Shown here: positions 18,515-25,719 of the stretch, piece after piece
Layout of the letters: each line of letters begins with the position of its first letter
How positions within the stretch are numbered: the stretch's first letter is position 1
Assembly (NCBI GenBank): GCA_965225935.1
Contig: CBDDCC010000023.1
Span: forward strand, 558,001 to 622,000
Origin: CALJXB01 sp965225935
Lineage (GTDB): Bacteria; Pseudomonadota; Alphaproteobacteria; Kiloniellales; JAKSDN01
Length of the DNA: 64,000 bases
Direction of reading: 5' to 3'
Notes under the pieces: generated by a model
What the model was told of the DNA's origin: nothing
Database searches by the model: none
What the model saw: only the letters and a program-made list of their open reading frames with translations
Program-made: the position numbers and the translations under genes

Positions 18515-19429
18515 CTAGGATCCCTTGAGCGCCTTGCGCACGGCGACCAGCTTCTCCGCCCGCGCCCGGCGCAGCGCCTGAACCTCCGCGCCACTGTACT
18601 CGAAGATGCCACCTCCCGTCTTGATGCCAAGTCTGTTCTCGCCGGTGCGCGCCGTGACGTAGGGGCTCACGTCCTCGCGTCGGCAAAGGTCTTGGTTGAG
18701 ATAGCTGCCGACCGCCTGGTAGATGTCGAGCCCGGCCATGTCGAGGAGCGCCATGGGCCCGACCACGGCAAGCTTGTAGCCGATGCCCCAGGAGACGCAG
18801 GTATCGAGGCTCTCCGGCTCGATGACCTCCTTCTCGACCAGGTCGACGCACTCGCGCAGCAGGGCGTAGAGCACCCGGTTCTCGACGAAGCCCGGCACGT
18901 CCTTCTTGATCAGCACCGGCAGCAGGTGGATCGCCTTCACGGTCTCGACCATCCAGTCGACCACGGCGGGCGCGGTCTCGGCGCCGGGGATCACCTCGAC
19001 GATCGGAATGATGTGGGGCGGGTTGGACCAGTGCATGCCGATCACGCGGCCGGGACGGGCGGTGCCTTCCTGCAGCTTGCTGATGGGCAGGCCCGAGGTG
19101 TCGCTCGCCAGCACGCAGTCCTCGGAGACCAGGCCGTCGAGCTCGGCGAAGAGGGCGCGTTTCAGGGCGAGGTCCTCGGGGATGGTCTCGATCACCAGGT
19201 CCGCCCCCGCGACGCAGGCCGAAAGGTCATCCGTCACCGAGACCGTTCCGCTCCGGTCCGGCACCTCGAGCGCGCCCAGGACGCCGCCCGCGGCCTCGAT
19301 CGGTCCTTGGCTGGCCTCGCGGGCGGCCGGATCGCTGTCGAAGGCCCGCACCGTCATGCCGCCGCGCGCGAGCGTCGCCGCGATGCCGGGGCCCATGGTG
19401 CCGAGGCCGATGACAGCAGCGGCGGTCAT
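18515..19429 (-). CDS. 5-formyl-3-hydroxy-2-methylpyridine-4-carboxylate (FHMPC) 5-dehydrogenase
   Basis: This 304-residue protein has the 3-hydroxyacyl-CoA dehydrogenase fold but matches the M. loti FHMPC dehydrogenase: IGLGTMGPGIAATLARGG (NAD site), ASDTSGLPISKLQ, GMHWSNPPHIIPIVEVI with His133 and Glu145 as candidate catalytic residues, KKDVPGFVENRVLYALLRE and the run SLDTCVSWGIGYKLAVVGPM. It oxidises the 5-aldehyde to 3-hydroxy-2-methylpyridine-4,5-dicarboxylate with NAD. Ordinary 3-hydroxybutyryl-CoA dehydrogenases lack the HWSNPPH signature. It is in line with the GST gene upstream (43 bp) and the transporter downstream (79 bp). Confidence 0.85.
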   Translation of the reverse strand: MTAAAVIGLGTMGPGIAATLARGGMTVRAFDSDPAAREASQGPIEAAGGVLGALEVPDRSGTVSVTDDLSACVAGADLVIETIPEDLALKRALFAELDGLVSEDCVLASDTSGLPISKLQEGTARPGRVIGMHWSNPPHIIPIVEVIPGAETAPAVVDWMVETVKAIHLLPVLIKKDVPGFVENRVLYALLRECVDLVEKEVIEPESLDTCVSWGIGYKLAVVGPMALLDMAGLDIYQAVGSYLNQDLCRREDVSPYVTARTGENRLGIKTGGGIFEYSGAEVQALRRARAEKLVAVRKALKGS

Positions 19430-19472
19430 GGCCGCGGGTCTCCGCTTGATGCGCGCGCCACTTGGGCCTCCC

Positions 19473-20075
19473 CTAGGCCGCCACGGTCTTGGCGAAGGCC
19501 GGCCGTTCCATCAGGGCGCCGTGCCAGCGCTTCAGGCCCTCGAGCGGCGGCAGCTCGACCGGGAAGTTGAGGCAGCGGTGGATGGCGGGCCCGAGCGCGA
19601 AATCGGCCACGCTCATCTTTTCGCCGACGAGCCAGGCGCTCTTCGACAGCCGCGCGTCCGGCAACTTCAGGTGCCCGGCCAGCGTATCGCCCAGCTCCTG
19701 CAGGTCGGTCCGGCGCTCGGCCTCGGGCTTCTTGGTCTCCATGAAGATCTGGACATAGGGGCCGTTGAGCGAGGCCAGCAGCCAGTCCATCCAGGTCTCG
19801 GCGTGAGCCCGCAACATGAGGTCCCCCGGCAGGAGGTCGCTGCCCGCCTTGGCGCAGAGATAGCGCAGGATGGTGTTGGACTCCCAGATCACCGCATCGC
19901 CGTCCACCAGGGTCGGCACCTTGCCGGTCGGGTTCAGCGAGAGATAGGCCTCGTCGGCGGTGTTGCCGAACTGGCGTCCGTAGTCCTCACGCTGGTATTC
20001 GAGGCCCAGCTCCTCCAGCAGCCAGATGACCTTCATCACGTTCCCCGAGGTGTTGCGCCCCAGCAGCCTGATCAT
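19473..20075 (-). CDS. Glutathione S-transferase family protein
   Basis: This 200-residue GST has an N-terminal thioredoxin-like domain (GRNTSGNVMKVIWLLEELGL; the cis-Pro in GKVPTLVDGD; ESNTILRYL for gamma-Glu binding) and an all-helical C-terminal domain with the N-capping motif MSVADFALG. Bacterial GSTs in aromatic-degradation operons can act as maleylpyruvate-type isomerases or dehalogenases. Here it stands between RidA and FHMPC dehydrogenase, 25 bp and 43 bp away. An isomerase acting on a ring-opening product is a reasonable guess, not shown by the sequence. Confidence 0.8.
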   Translation of the reverse strand: MIRLLGRNTSGNVMKVIWLLEELGLEYQREDYGRQFGNTADEAYLSLNPTGKVPTLVDGDAVIWESNTILRYLCAKAGSDLLPGDLMLRAHAETWMDWLLASLNGPYVQIFMETKKPEAERRTDLQELGDTLAGHLKLPDARLSKSAWLVGEKMSVADFALGPAIHRCLNFPVELPPLEGLKRWHGALMERPAFAKTVAA

Positions 20076-20100
20076 GTCCTTGCTCTCCTCTTTGGCGCCT

Positions 20101-20490
20101 TCAGCCGAGCGGCTTGTAGGCGATGGCGTCCATCTCGATCTTCACCTCGATGGCCGCGCGCGCCTCCACGGTGGTGCGCGACAGGCAGCCGTCGGCGAAG
20201 TACTCGGCGAAGACCTTGTTGTAGCGTCCGAAGTTGCGCGCGTCTTCCAGATAGACCGTGACCTTGACCACATCGCTCAGGTCCGCGCCTTCCTCGGCCA
20301 GGACCCTTCGGATCGATTCGATGGTCCAGCGGCACTCCTCCTCGATGTTGCCGACGCACATGTTGCCGTTCTCGTCCTTGGCCACCTGGCCGGAGACGAA
20401 GATGTAGTCGCCGGCGCGCACGGCCGGATGGAACGGCAGGTGGGGGTTCTTCTTGCCGATCGGATAGACGTCGGATCTGCGTTCCGCCAT
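20101..20490 (-). CDS. RidA-family (YjgF/YER057c/UK114) protein
   Basis: This is a 129-residue single-domain protein. The residues used by Rid proteins to hydrolyse imines are present: Arg105 in LSRTTVEA and Glu119 in VKIEMDAIA, with FVSGQVAKDENG at the N-terminal strand. RidA proteins deaminate 2-iminopropanoate-type imines to 2-oxoacids. GAGAGG precedes the ATG at 20490; the frame is open upstream but unrelated there. Its place in a pyridine-catabolic operon suggests processing of an enamine/imine released when the N-heterocycle is opened. Confidence 0.82.
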   Translation of the reverse strand: MAERRSDVYPIGKKNPHLPFHPAVRAGDYIFVSGQVAKDENGNMCVGNIEEECRWTIESIRRVLAEEGADLSDVVKVTVYLEDARNFGRYNKVFAEYFADGCLSRTTVEARAAIEVKIEMDAIAYKPLG

Positions 20491-20519
20491 GGCCTCTCTT
20501 TCCTTCCTATCCGGTCCGC

Positions 20520-21647
20520 CTAGAGGACGTCGGTCTCGATGATGTCGACGCCTCGCTGCCGGTCGATCAGGTAGACCAAGCCGCGGTCGTCCATGGTCAC
20601 GTCGTTGGACGAGGCGCGCTGGAAGCCCTCGGGCGGGTCCGGCCGGTAGTAGCCGACCTCCTTGGGTCGGAAGGGGTCGGCCACGTCCACCAAGCGCAGC
20701 CCTTGGGCGAACCAGGCGAACGGCAGCACCGTGCTGGTGAAGCGCTCGGAGGGCTGGTGGCAGCCGGTCATGGCATCCTGGGGCGCGCCGTCCGGGTCGA
20801 TGCCCTCCACCTGAAATGTGGCGATGGCGGTCGGGCAAGCTTCCTGGGTGATGTCGTAGACCCAGGTGAAGGCGGGCGCCGCGGGCCAGAGCTTGGCCAC
20901 GTCCTCGTCGGCCACAACCAGGATGTCGCGGCCCTTCAGCTTCCACGGCATCTTGAGGCAGGTGTGGGTCGGATGGGGAAAGGCGGGACTGGTGTTCACA
21001 CCGGCGATGGGACGCGGCTGCGAGAGGTCGCTGACATCCAGAATGAAGAAGCCGTGGTGCCAGTAGCTGACGTAGAGCCGGTCGCCGACCCTCAAAGGGT
21101 GGTGGCAGCGGGGCGGGGTCCAGTTCGCCCAGGGATAGGCCTCGCCGCCCGCCTCCCACTGGCCCGGGATCCACCAGCGGCCCACCTCCTCGGGCCGGGA
21201 CGGATCCTTCAGGTCGAGGATCATGACGATGTTACCCACGTAGCCCTCGACCGTGGGCGAGATGTAGGCGTAGCGGCCGTCGAAGTCGTAGCGGTGGACC
21301 CCCTTGCCGTGGGTCTGCCACTTGCCGATCTGCCGCGGTTTCGCCGAGTCCTCCACGTCGTAGATGCCGAGACCGCCGCCGAAGTCCGCCTGGCCGTCGC
21401 CGCCGAGGCGCTCATGATTGACGATCATGACGCCGTCGGCGACCCGAACCTTGTGGGAATGCCAGCCCGCGGGAATCTCGATCTGGGCCAGAACGCGCGG
21501 CTTCGTGGGGTCCGCCACGTCGACGATGGTGGTGCCGTGGGGGCTGCGCATGTGGCCGACGTAGAGTGTGGTGCCGTCGACCCAGACCTGACCGCCGCCG
21601 GGGCAGTCCAGATGTCCCACACGCCTCGCGTTCCGCGCCTCTGCCAC
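20520..21647 (-). CDS. LVIVD-repeat beta-propeller-like protein
   Basis: This 375-residue protein is built of repeated motifs of the form (G)xxIVDVADPxxPR: TTIVDVADPTKPRV, LGIYDVEDSAKPRQIG, VMILDLKDPSRPEEVG, FFILDVSDLSQPRPIA, LRLVDVADPFRPKEVG. These are LVIVD repeats, predicted to form propeller blades. No signal peptide is visible, so it is likely cytoplasmic. Many conserved histidines (GWHSHK, RCHHP, YWHHGF, HPTHTC, GCHQP) could bind metal and hint at an enzyme rather than a scaffold. GTG at 21647 is preceded by GGGAGGG. The function is unknown; the neighbours suggest a role in pyridine catabolism. Confidence 0.75.
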   Translation of the reverse strand: MAEARNARRVGHLDCPGGGQVWVDGTTLYVGHMRSPHGTTIVDVADPTKPRVLAQIEIPAGWHSHKVRVADGVMIVNHERLGGDGQADFGGGLGIYDVEDSAKPRQIGKWQTHGKGVHRYDFDGRYAYISPTVEGYVGNIVMILDLKDPSRPEEVGRWWIPGQWEAGGEAYPWANWTPPRCHHPLRVGDRLYVSYWHHGFFILDVSDLSQPRPIAGVNTSPAFPHPTHTCLKMPWKLKGRDILVVADEDVAKLWPAAPAFTWVYDITQEACPTAIATFQVEGIDPDGAPQDAMTGCHQPSERFTSTVLPFAWFAQGLRLVDVADPFRPKEVGYYRPDPPEGFQRASSNDVTMDDRGLVYLIDRQRGVDIIETDVL

Positions 21648-21677
21648 CCCAGATCCCTCCCTAACCCCGCGCCGCGT

Positions 21678-22814
21678 TCACGCCAAGCGCATCACCTCGC
21701 CGCCCTCGGATTTCCCGTGCTTCTGGTAGAGCGACAGCGCCTTCAAGGTCGGCTCGTCGCTGGCGACGAACAGCAGGGCGGGCTCGCTGTTCGAGGCGTT
21801 CACGTGGCTGCACCACAGGCCGCCCGGCATCGCGACGGTGTCGAAGGGCGCCCAGTCCAGGCGGGCCTCGCCGATCTCGCTGTGGCCCTTTCCCTCCAGG
21901 GGCGCGATCAGCAGGTTCGCGTTCTGCTTCAGCGGCAGGGTGCGCTCGCCCGGGCGCAGCATCTGGGCGAAGAAGGTCATGGTCTTGAAGACCGGCCGGC
22001 CGTTGGTGGGATCGACGTACTCCACCATGAGCGCCTCGTGGGGGCTGCCGTCCCAGTCCTCGAACTTCTCCAGAAGGGCGCGCATCTCCTCCCAGCGGTA
22101 GACGTACATGGGCGAGGCGTTGCCGGTGCCCCGGTCGTGGCCGAGGAAGCGCGGCATCAGGCCGCCGCTGCCGTAGACGCGCTGGGAGTAGTCGGGCGGA
22201 AAGCGCTCGGACTGGACCGCCTTTTTCACCAGCTTGCCTTCCTCCTCCTCGCGGTAGTCGTGCTCGAAGTAGGTGGCGTTCAGGATCTCGCAGAGCGGCA
22301 CGTCGAGGACGCTCAGGTTGATCGCCGGCTCGTCGCCCTGGTTGCCGTGGTTGTGCCAGGTGTCGTGGGGCGTCAGCACCATGTCGCCGGGGCCGAAGGT
22401 GATGTTCTCGCCCTCGACGCCGGTGAAGTTGAGGCTGCCCGTCAGGCCCAGGCGGATGGCGTTGGGCGAGTGCCGGTGGGGCGGCATGATCTCGTTGGGG
22501 TCGTTCAGGCGGTAGGCGGTGTACATGGTGGAGACGCTGGCCCGGCGCGGCGCCAGGCCCGGGTTCATGAGGATCAGCGAGCGGCGCTCCGAGGATTCGA
22601 GGGAGACCAGCTCGGCCGAACGCTGCAGCAGGGGCTCGATCTCCTCCGCATACCTCCAGATGAAGGGCAACGCCTTCTTCTTGTCCATGACCTGGCGGTC
22701 TTCGTCGTGGTCAGCGCCCGCGTCAACCGCCCAGAAGGGCGCCATGTGATTTTCTTCGAGGTCGGCGTAGAGCGCCTTCAGCGCCGCTGCCCTGTTGTCC
22801 CGCTGCTCCCCCAT
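21678..22814 (-). CDS. Gentisate/salicylate 1,2-dioxygenase-like bicupin
   Basis: This 378-residue Fe(II) bicupin has the size of gentisate dioxygenases. The iron-binding first cupin is recognisable: PPHRHSPNAIRLGLTGS with His113 and His115, and TPHDTWHNHGNQGDEPAINL with His154/His156. The second cupin is around residues 270-360. The family splits aromatic rings between a carboxylate-bearing and a hydroxyl-bearing carbon. It is the first gene of the ten-gene array that includes B6 enzymes, so a hydroxypyridine carboxylate is a plausible substrate. ATG 22814 is used because similarity begins there; GGGGAGG lies 13 bases upstream, a long spacing, so the start is not certain. Confidence 0.8.
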   Translation of the reverse strand: MGEQRDNRAAALKALYADLEENHMAPFWAVDAGADHDEDRQVMDKKKALPFIWRYAEEIEPLLQRSAELVSLESSERRSLILMNPGLAPRRASVSTMYTAYRLNDPNEIMPPHRHSPNAIRLGLTGSLNFTGVEGENITFGPGDMVLTPHDTWHNHGNQGDEPAINLSVLDVPLCEILNATYFEHDYREEEEGKLVKKAVQSERFPPDYSQRVYGSGGLMPRFLGHDRGTGNASPMYVYRWEEMRALLEKFEDWDGSPHEALMVEYVDPTNGRPVFKTMTFFAQMLRPGERTLPLKQNANLLIAPLEGKGHSEIGEARLDWAPFDTVAMPGGLWCSHVNASNSEPALLFVASDEPTLKALSLYQKHGKSEGGEVMRLA

Positions 22815-23264
22815 GGCTTCCGTGACGCCTCCCCTTGCGCCCTCTCCTCCGGGCGAAACACGATACTCCCGCCGTCCAAGCTGATGAAACTGCCGCCCCC
22901 CTTCAAGACCGAAACGGCAGGCACTCGCTGAAGGGCCGTGCGATGGCAAGTAGACAACCAAATACGGATAGTTTCAATAATATTATTCCGATTCGGTCTC
23001 CATTCGACTTGGAGAATTAGTCTGAGCACCGCCTGATTCGCCCTCCGGCAGGTCCCGGATGGATCCAACGAGCGAGGACGGCGGCCGCCCGACAATGTCA
23101 AAAAATGAAGTGATCGAACCCTGCCGCCGTTCCCTTCGATCAGCAACAACAACCCTCATGGAGTCGAACCATTTAGCAATCGTACCGTCAATATGGTTGC
23201 CGTTTGGACCGGTCTCGCACTATGATTCGGCGGACTCTTGTGCTCTCAGGGAGAAGCCTAAGAG
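22815..23264. promoter_or_regulatory. Divergent control region of the B6/pyridine array and its GntR regulator
   Basis: This 450-bp space lies between the minus-strand array and the plus-strand GntR gene. It includes a conspicuous A/T-rich patch with the perfect 12-bp palindrome aataatattatt at 22976-22987, a good candidate for an operator or promoter element in a G+C-rich genome. A GGGAG site near 23250 serves the regulator's GTG start. A short open frame in this region (23059-23268) has no recognisable features and is not called. Confidence 0.5.
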
Positions 23265-23966
23265 GTGACGGCTCGAAACACGAGATCAGGCGAGCTTTCC
23301 GCTGACGAGCTGAAAGCAACAATCGAGGATTTGGCCAGCGAGCATGGCACGCTTCCGCCGGAGCGGGAGCTGGTCGACGAGCTCGGCGTTTCGCGATCGC
23401 GACTGCGGCGACTCCTAGCCGAAATGAGGGAAGACGGCCTGATCCCTCCGGCCCGCGTAGGGCGTCGCAACTCCAGGGACACCAATCCGCAGGTTCAAAG
23501 CCTGGTGCGTCTCGCGAACCCGACCGACGTGATCGAACTGCGGCTCATCGTCGAACCGCAACTTGCCCGACTGGCCGCGCTCAAGGCCTCGTCCCTGGAA
23601 ACGGCGCGGATCCTGCGGGCGGCGAACAGCCAGAGGGACGAGTCCTATGGCACGCCGGATCTGGCCTTCCACCTGGAAATCGCCAGCGCGACACGAAATC
23701 CGCTGGCGCGGGAGCTCTACCGCATTCTTCGCCAGGTCGGCGGGGATGCGCGTGTCCGCCTGCCGGAGCGCACTCCGCTTTGCCCGAACCGGCGCCGGAC
23801 ACGGGATGAGGAGCATCTGCGCATCGCCCGGGCGATCGCCGCTCGCGATCCCGACATGGCCGAAGCCTGCATGCGCGAGCACCTTCTGGCGGTGCGCGCG
23901 GTGATCTTTGACAAAATGTCGCCCGACTCTTCGACCGGCACCGCCGCGTCCGCGGCCACGGGATGA
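23265..23966 (+). CDS. GntR-family regulator with FCD ligand domain
   Basis: The 233-residue protein has a winged helix at about 10-65 (LPPERELVDELGVSRSRLRR) and an all-helical FCD domain at about 80-215. Acidic and histidine residues of the FCD metal/ligand site are visible in DLAFHLEIASATRN and in EEHLRIARAIA and REHLLAV. FCD regulators sense carboxylic acids and usually repress neighbouring catabolic operons. It is transcribed away from the bicupin-to-lactonase array, so I infer that it controls this array, with a pathway acid such as 4-pyridoxate or a dicarboxylate as inducer. Confidence 0.85.
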   Translation: MTARNTRSGELSADELKATIEDLASEHGTLPPERELVDELGVSRSRLRRLLAEMREDGLIPPARVGRRNSRDTNPQVQSLVRLANPTDVIELRLIVEPQLARLAALKASSLETARILRAANSQRDESYGTPDLAFHLEIASATRNPLARELYRILRQVGGDARVRLPERTPLCPNRRRTRDEEHLRIARAIAARDPDMAEACMREHLLAVRAVIFDKMSPDSSTGTAASAATG

Positions 23967-24104
23967 AACGCCGCGGCGGACGCGATGGATGCCGCTGCGG
24001 GACTCGCCGGACGTTGGCGACCTCGCCCCGCGGAAACGGGGACTTGGCCTGGTGGCGCCTCGGAATCCCCGCTCCAGACGTCACGCGAAGGACATGAGGC
24101 TGCC

Positions 24105-24512
24105 GCCCTGCAGACGGCGGCCGCCTATGTTGTCGTTCCTGTTGTCACGGAGGCGTTTGACCCGCGCCCGTTCGGCGAAGCCTGCACGTCGATGTTCGGC
24201 TTCACTCGTCGTGGGAGGCGCGGATCTCTGCGGTTGCGGTCCGCCGACCCGACAGTCGCGCCTGAAATCGATCCCAACCATCTGGCGGAAGAGTACGACC
24301 GCAAGGTCTACATGGACTCGATGGATCGAACGCGCGCTCTTGGCAACTCGGACGTCTTTTCCGATTGGCACACGGAAGAGTACGTGCCCTGAAAGAAGCT
24401 AGAGACCCGAGCCGAAAAGCAGGAGTTTCTGGAGAAAGCTGCTTTCACGCACCACCATCCGGTCGGCACACCTTGCACCTCGCCTGGCCGAAGGACTGAA
24501 GGCGCCGCCTAG
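24105..24512 (+). pseudogene. C-terminal relic of a GMC oxidoreductase (pyridoxine oxidase-like)
   Basis: The frame reads YVVVPVVTEAF, PFGEACTSMFGFTRRGRRGS, LRLRSADPTVAPEIDPNHL and FSDWHTEEYVP, then a TGA, then continues in the same frame with EKQEFLEKAAFTHHHPVGT before degenerating. These blocks line up with the pyridoxine 4-oxidase at 6742-8310 (VVVPVTTERF, LGEAYTLMFGFTQ, AAFTHHHPVGTCRMG). The N-terminal FAD domain and the final segment are missing and there is an internal stop. It is therefore a dead paralogue or the remains of an older oxidase gene at the edge of the B6 island. Its end overlaps the convergent barrel-protein gene. Confidence 0.85.
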
Positions 24513-25132
24513 AAGTGGTAGGCGACGCCCACCCGGAAGAGCTGCTGGGCGATGTCGAAGTCTACCCCCGGGATGTCGATGGCGTCCTCGTACCAGGTGT
24601 AGGTGTACTCGGCGCGGGCGCTGATGTTGTCGGTGATGAAGGCCTGGAAGCCGCCGCCGACGCGAATGCCGTCGAAGTCCTCGCTTTCCGAGCCGAAGCC
24701 CGTGACGCTGGCTTCCGCATGGGTGCGCTGCCAGCCGGCGCGGCCGTAGACCAGATAGCGGTCTTCGAAGACGCCGCCGAGGAGGAAGCTGACCCCATAG
24801 GTCAGTTCGGTCTCGGCTTCGGCGGTCACGCCGCCGCCCAGCCCTTCGGTCCAGTCGGCGTTGTCGTAGCCCAGCTCCACCTCGATGGCGCCGTAGACGG
24901 GACCGTTGGTGCCGCCGAACCCGGCATAGCCGCCGCCGCCGAAGCCGTCCATATCTTCGTTGGCCGATCCGACGCCGGTCGCCGAGGCGTCGACATCTAT
25001 GTAGGAGTAGGCGCCCTGGCCGCCGACGTAGAAGCCGAAGAAGCGCGATCGATCGTCCTGGGCTGCGGCGGCCCCCGGCAGAGCGATGGCGAGCGCCAAG
25101 GCAAATAGCGGCAAGAGCTTTTCGGTGCGCAT
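24509..25132 (-). CDS. Outer-membrane beta-barrel protein (OmpA/porin-like small barrel)
   Basis: The product has 207 residues: a signal peptide with cleavage near AAAAQ (residues 21-25), then an eight-stranded-barrel pattern of alternating aromatic/glycine segments (FYVGGQGAYSYIDVD, YGVSFLLGG, YLVYGRAGWQRTHAEA, ARAEYTYTWYED) ending in a terminal strand FRVGVAYHF with the C-terminal Phe typical of BAM substrates. A Gly-rich loop is at about 62-76. It would sit in the outer membrane. The upstream space is A/T-rich, in line with a strong promoter. Confidence 0.85.
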   Translation of the reverse strand: MRTEKLLPLFALALAIALPGAAAAQDDRSRFFGFYVGGQGAYSYIDVDASATGVGSANEDMDGFGGGGYAGFGGTNGPVYGAIEVELGYDNADWTEGLGGGVTAEAETELTYGVSFLLGGVFEDRYLVYGRAGWQRTHAEASVTGFGSESEDFDGIRVGGGFQAFITDNISARAEYTYTWYEDAIDIPGVDFDIAQQLFRVGVAYHF

Positions 25133-25469
25133 GGGTTTCCCCTCGTTCCGTTCAGAGCACGCGATGTCCTGCTCCTTGCGTCCCGTCCGCTTTGCCGGCT
25201 TGATGCTAGCTCTTCCAGTCGGCGTCTTCTTGAGCCGCCGTTCGAATGTATGCTCGTATAAATAGATATATGAGTGGTTAATGCGCCTGTAATATAGTAT
25301 TCACAATTCCGCTGTGCCTTTTCGGGCTCCAACCTCGCCTCTCGAGGCCAGAGGTCGGTCCCTGCCGCAGCCGGGAAGAGCGATGGGAAAGCGGGCCGCC
25401 CCTGGCGATCGGCAGTGGTCGGCGCAGCGCCGACCGTGAAGGGTCGGGCGGGTTCGGGCCGCCGGCCGT
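25133..25469. promoter_or_regulatory. Promoter region of the barrel protein
   Basis: No gene is seen. A strongly A/T-rich block at about 25245-25310 (containing tataaatagatatatgag and gtaatatagtattcac) lies 110-180 bp upstream of the minus-strand barrel gene, probably carrying its promoter and a long leader. The rest, up to the MoaD-like gene's end at 25470, shows only a G+C-rich tail with no obvious T-run terminator. Confidence 0.4.
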
Positions 25470-25715
25470 TCAGCCGCCGGCCATGCGGGGCAGGATGAAG
25501 ACCTCGCTGCCGGGGGGAATGGGCTCCAGCCAGGCGTCCCGGTAGATGCGGCCGTCGATGGCGACGGCCACGCCCTCGTCCAGAACGTCTTTCAGCTTGG
25601 GATGCTGCCGGCCCAGCCCGTTCAGGAGCTGGCGGATGTTGGCGGCCTCCACCTCGAACTCCGACTGGCCGCCGGCGGCGTTCTTCAGGGTGCCGCCGAG
25701 CATCACCCGGACCAT
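25470..25715 (-). CDS. MoaD/ThiS-type small sulfur-carrier-like protein
   Basis: The product is 81 residues with a beta-grasp pattern and the C-terminal Gly-Gly (PRMAGG) needed for adenylation and thiocarboxylate formation in MoaD/ThiS proteins. LKNAAGGQSEFEVEAANIRQ and PPGSEVFILPRMAGG are typical of MoaD. It follows the molybdenum-hydroxylase large subunit by four bases and is the last gene of that operon, suggesting a dedicated cofactor sulfuration or pterin-sulfur role. The ATG at 25715 is chosen from similarity; the longer frame upstream overlaps the hydroxylase gene and is not coding. Confidence 0.8.
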   Translation of the reverse strand: MVRVMLGGTLKNAAGGQSEFEVEAANIRQLLNGLGRQHPKLKDVLDEGVAVAIDGRIYRDAWLEPIPPGSEVFILPRMAGG

Positions 25716-25719
25716 GGCC

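Noticed and set aside
23059..23268. A 69-codon open frame upstream of the GntR gene
   Set aside because: No ribosome binding site, no hydrophobic or conserved pattern, and it overlaps the regulator start; it is more likely part of the control region.
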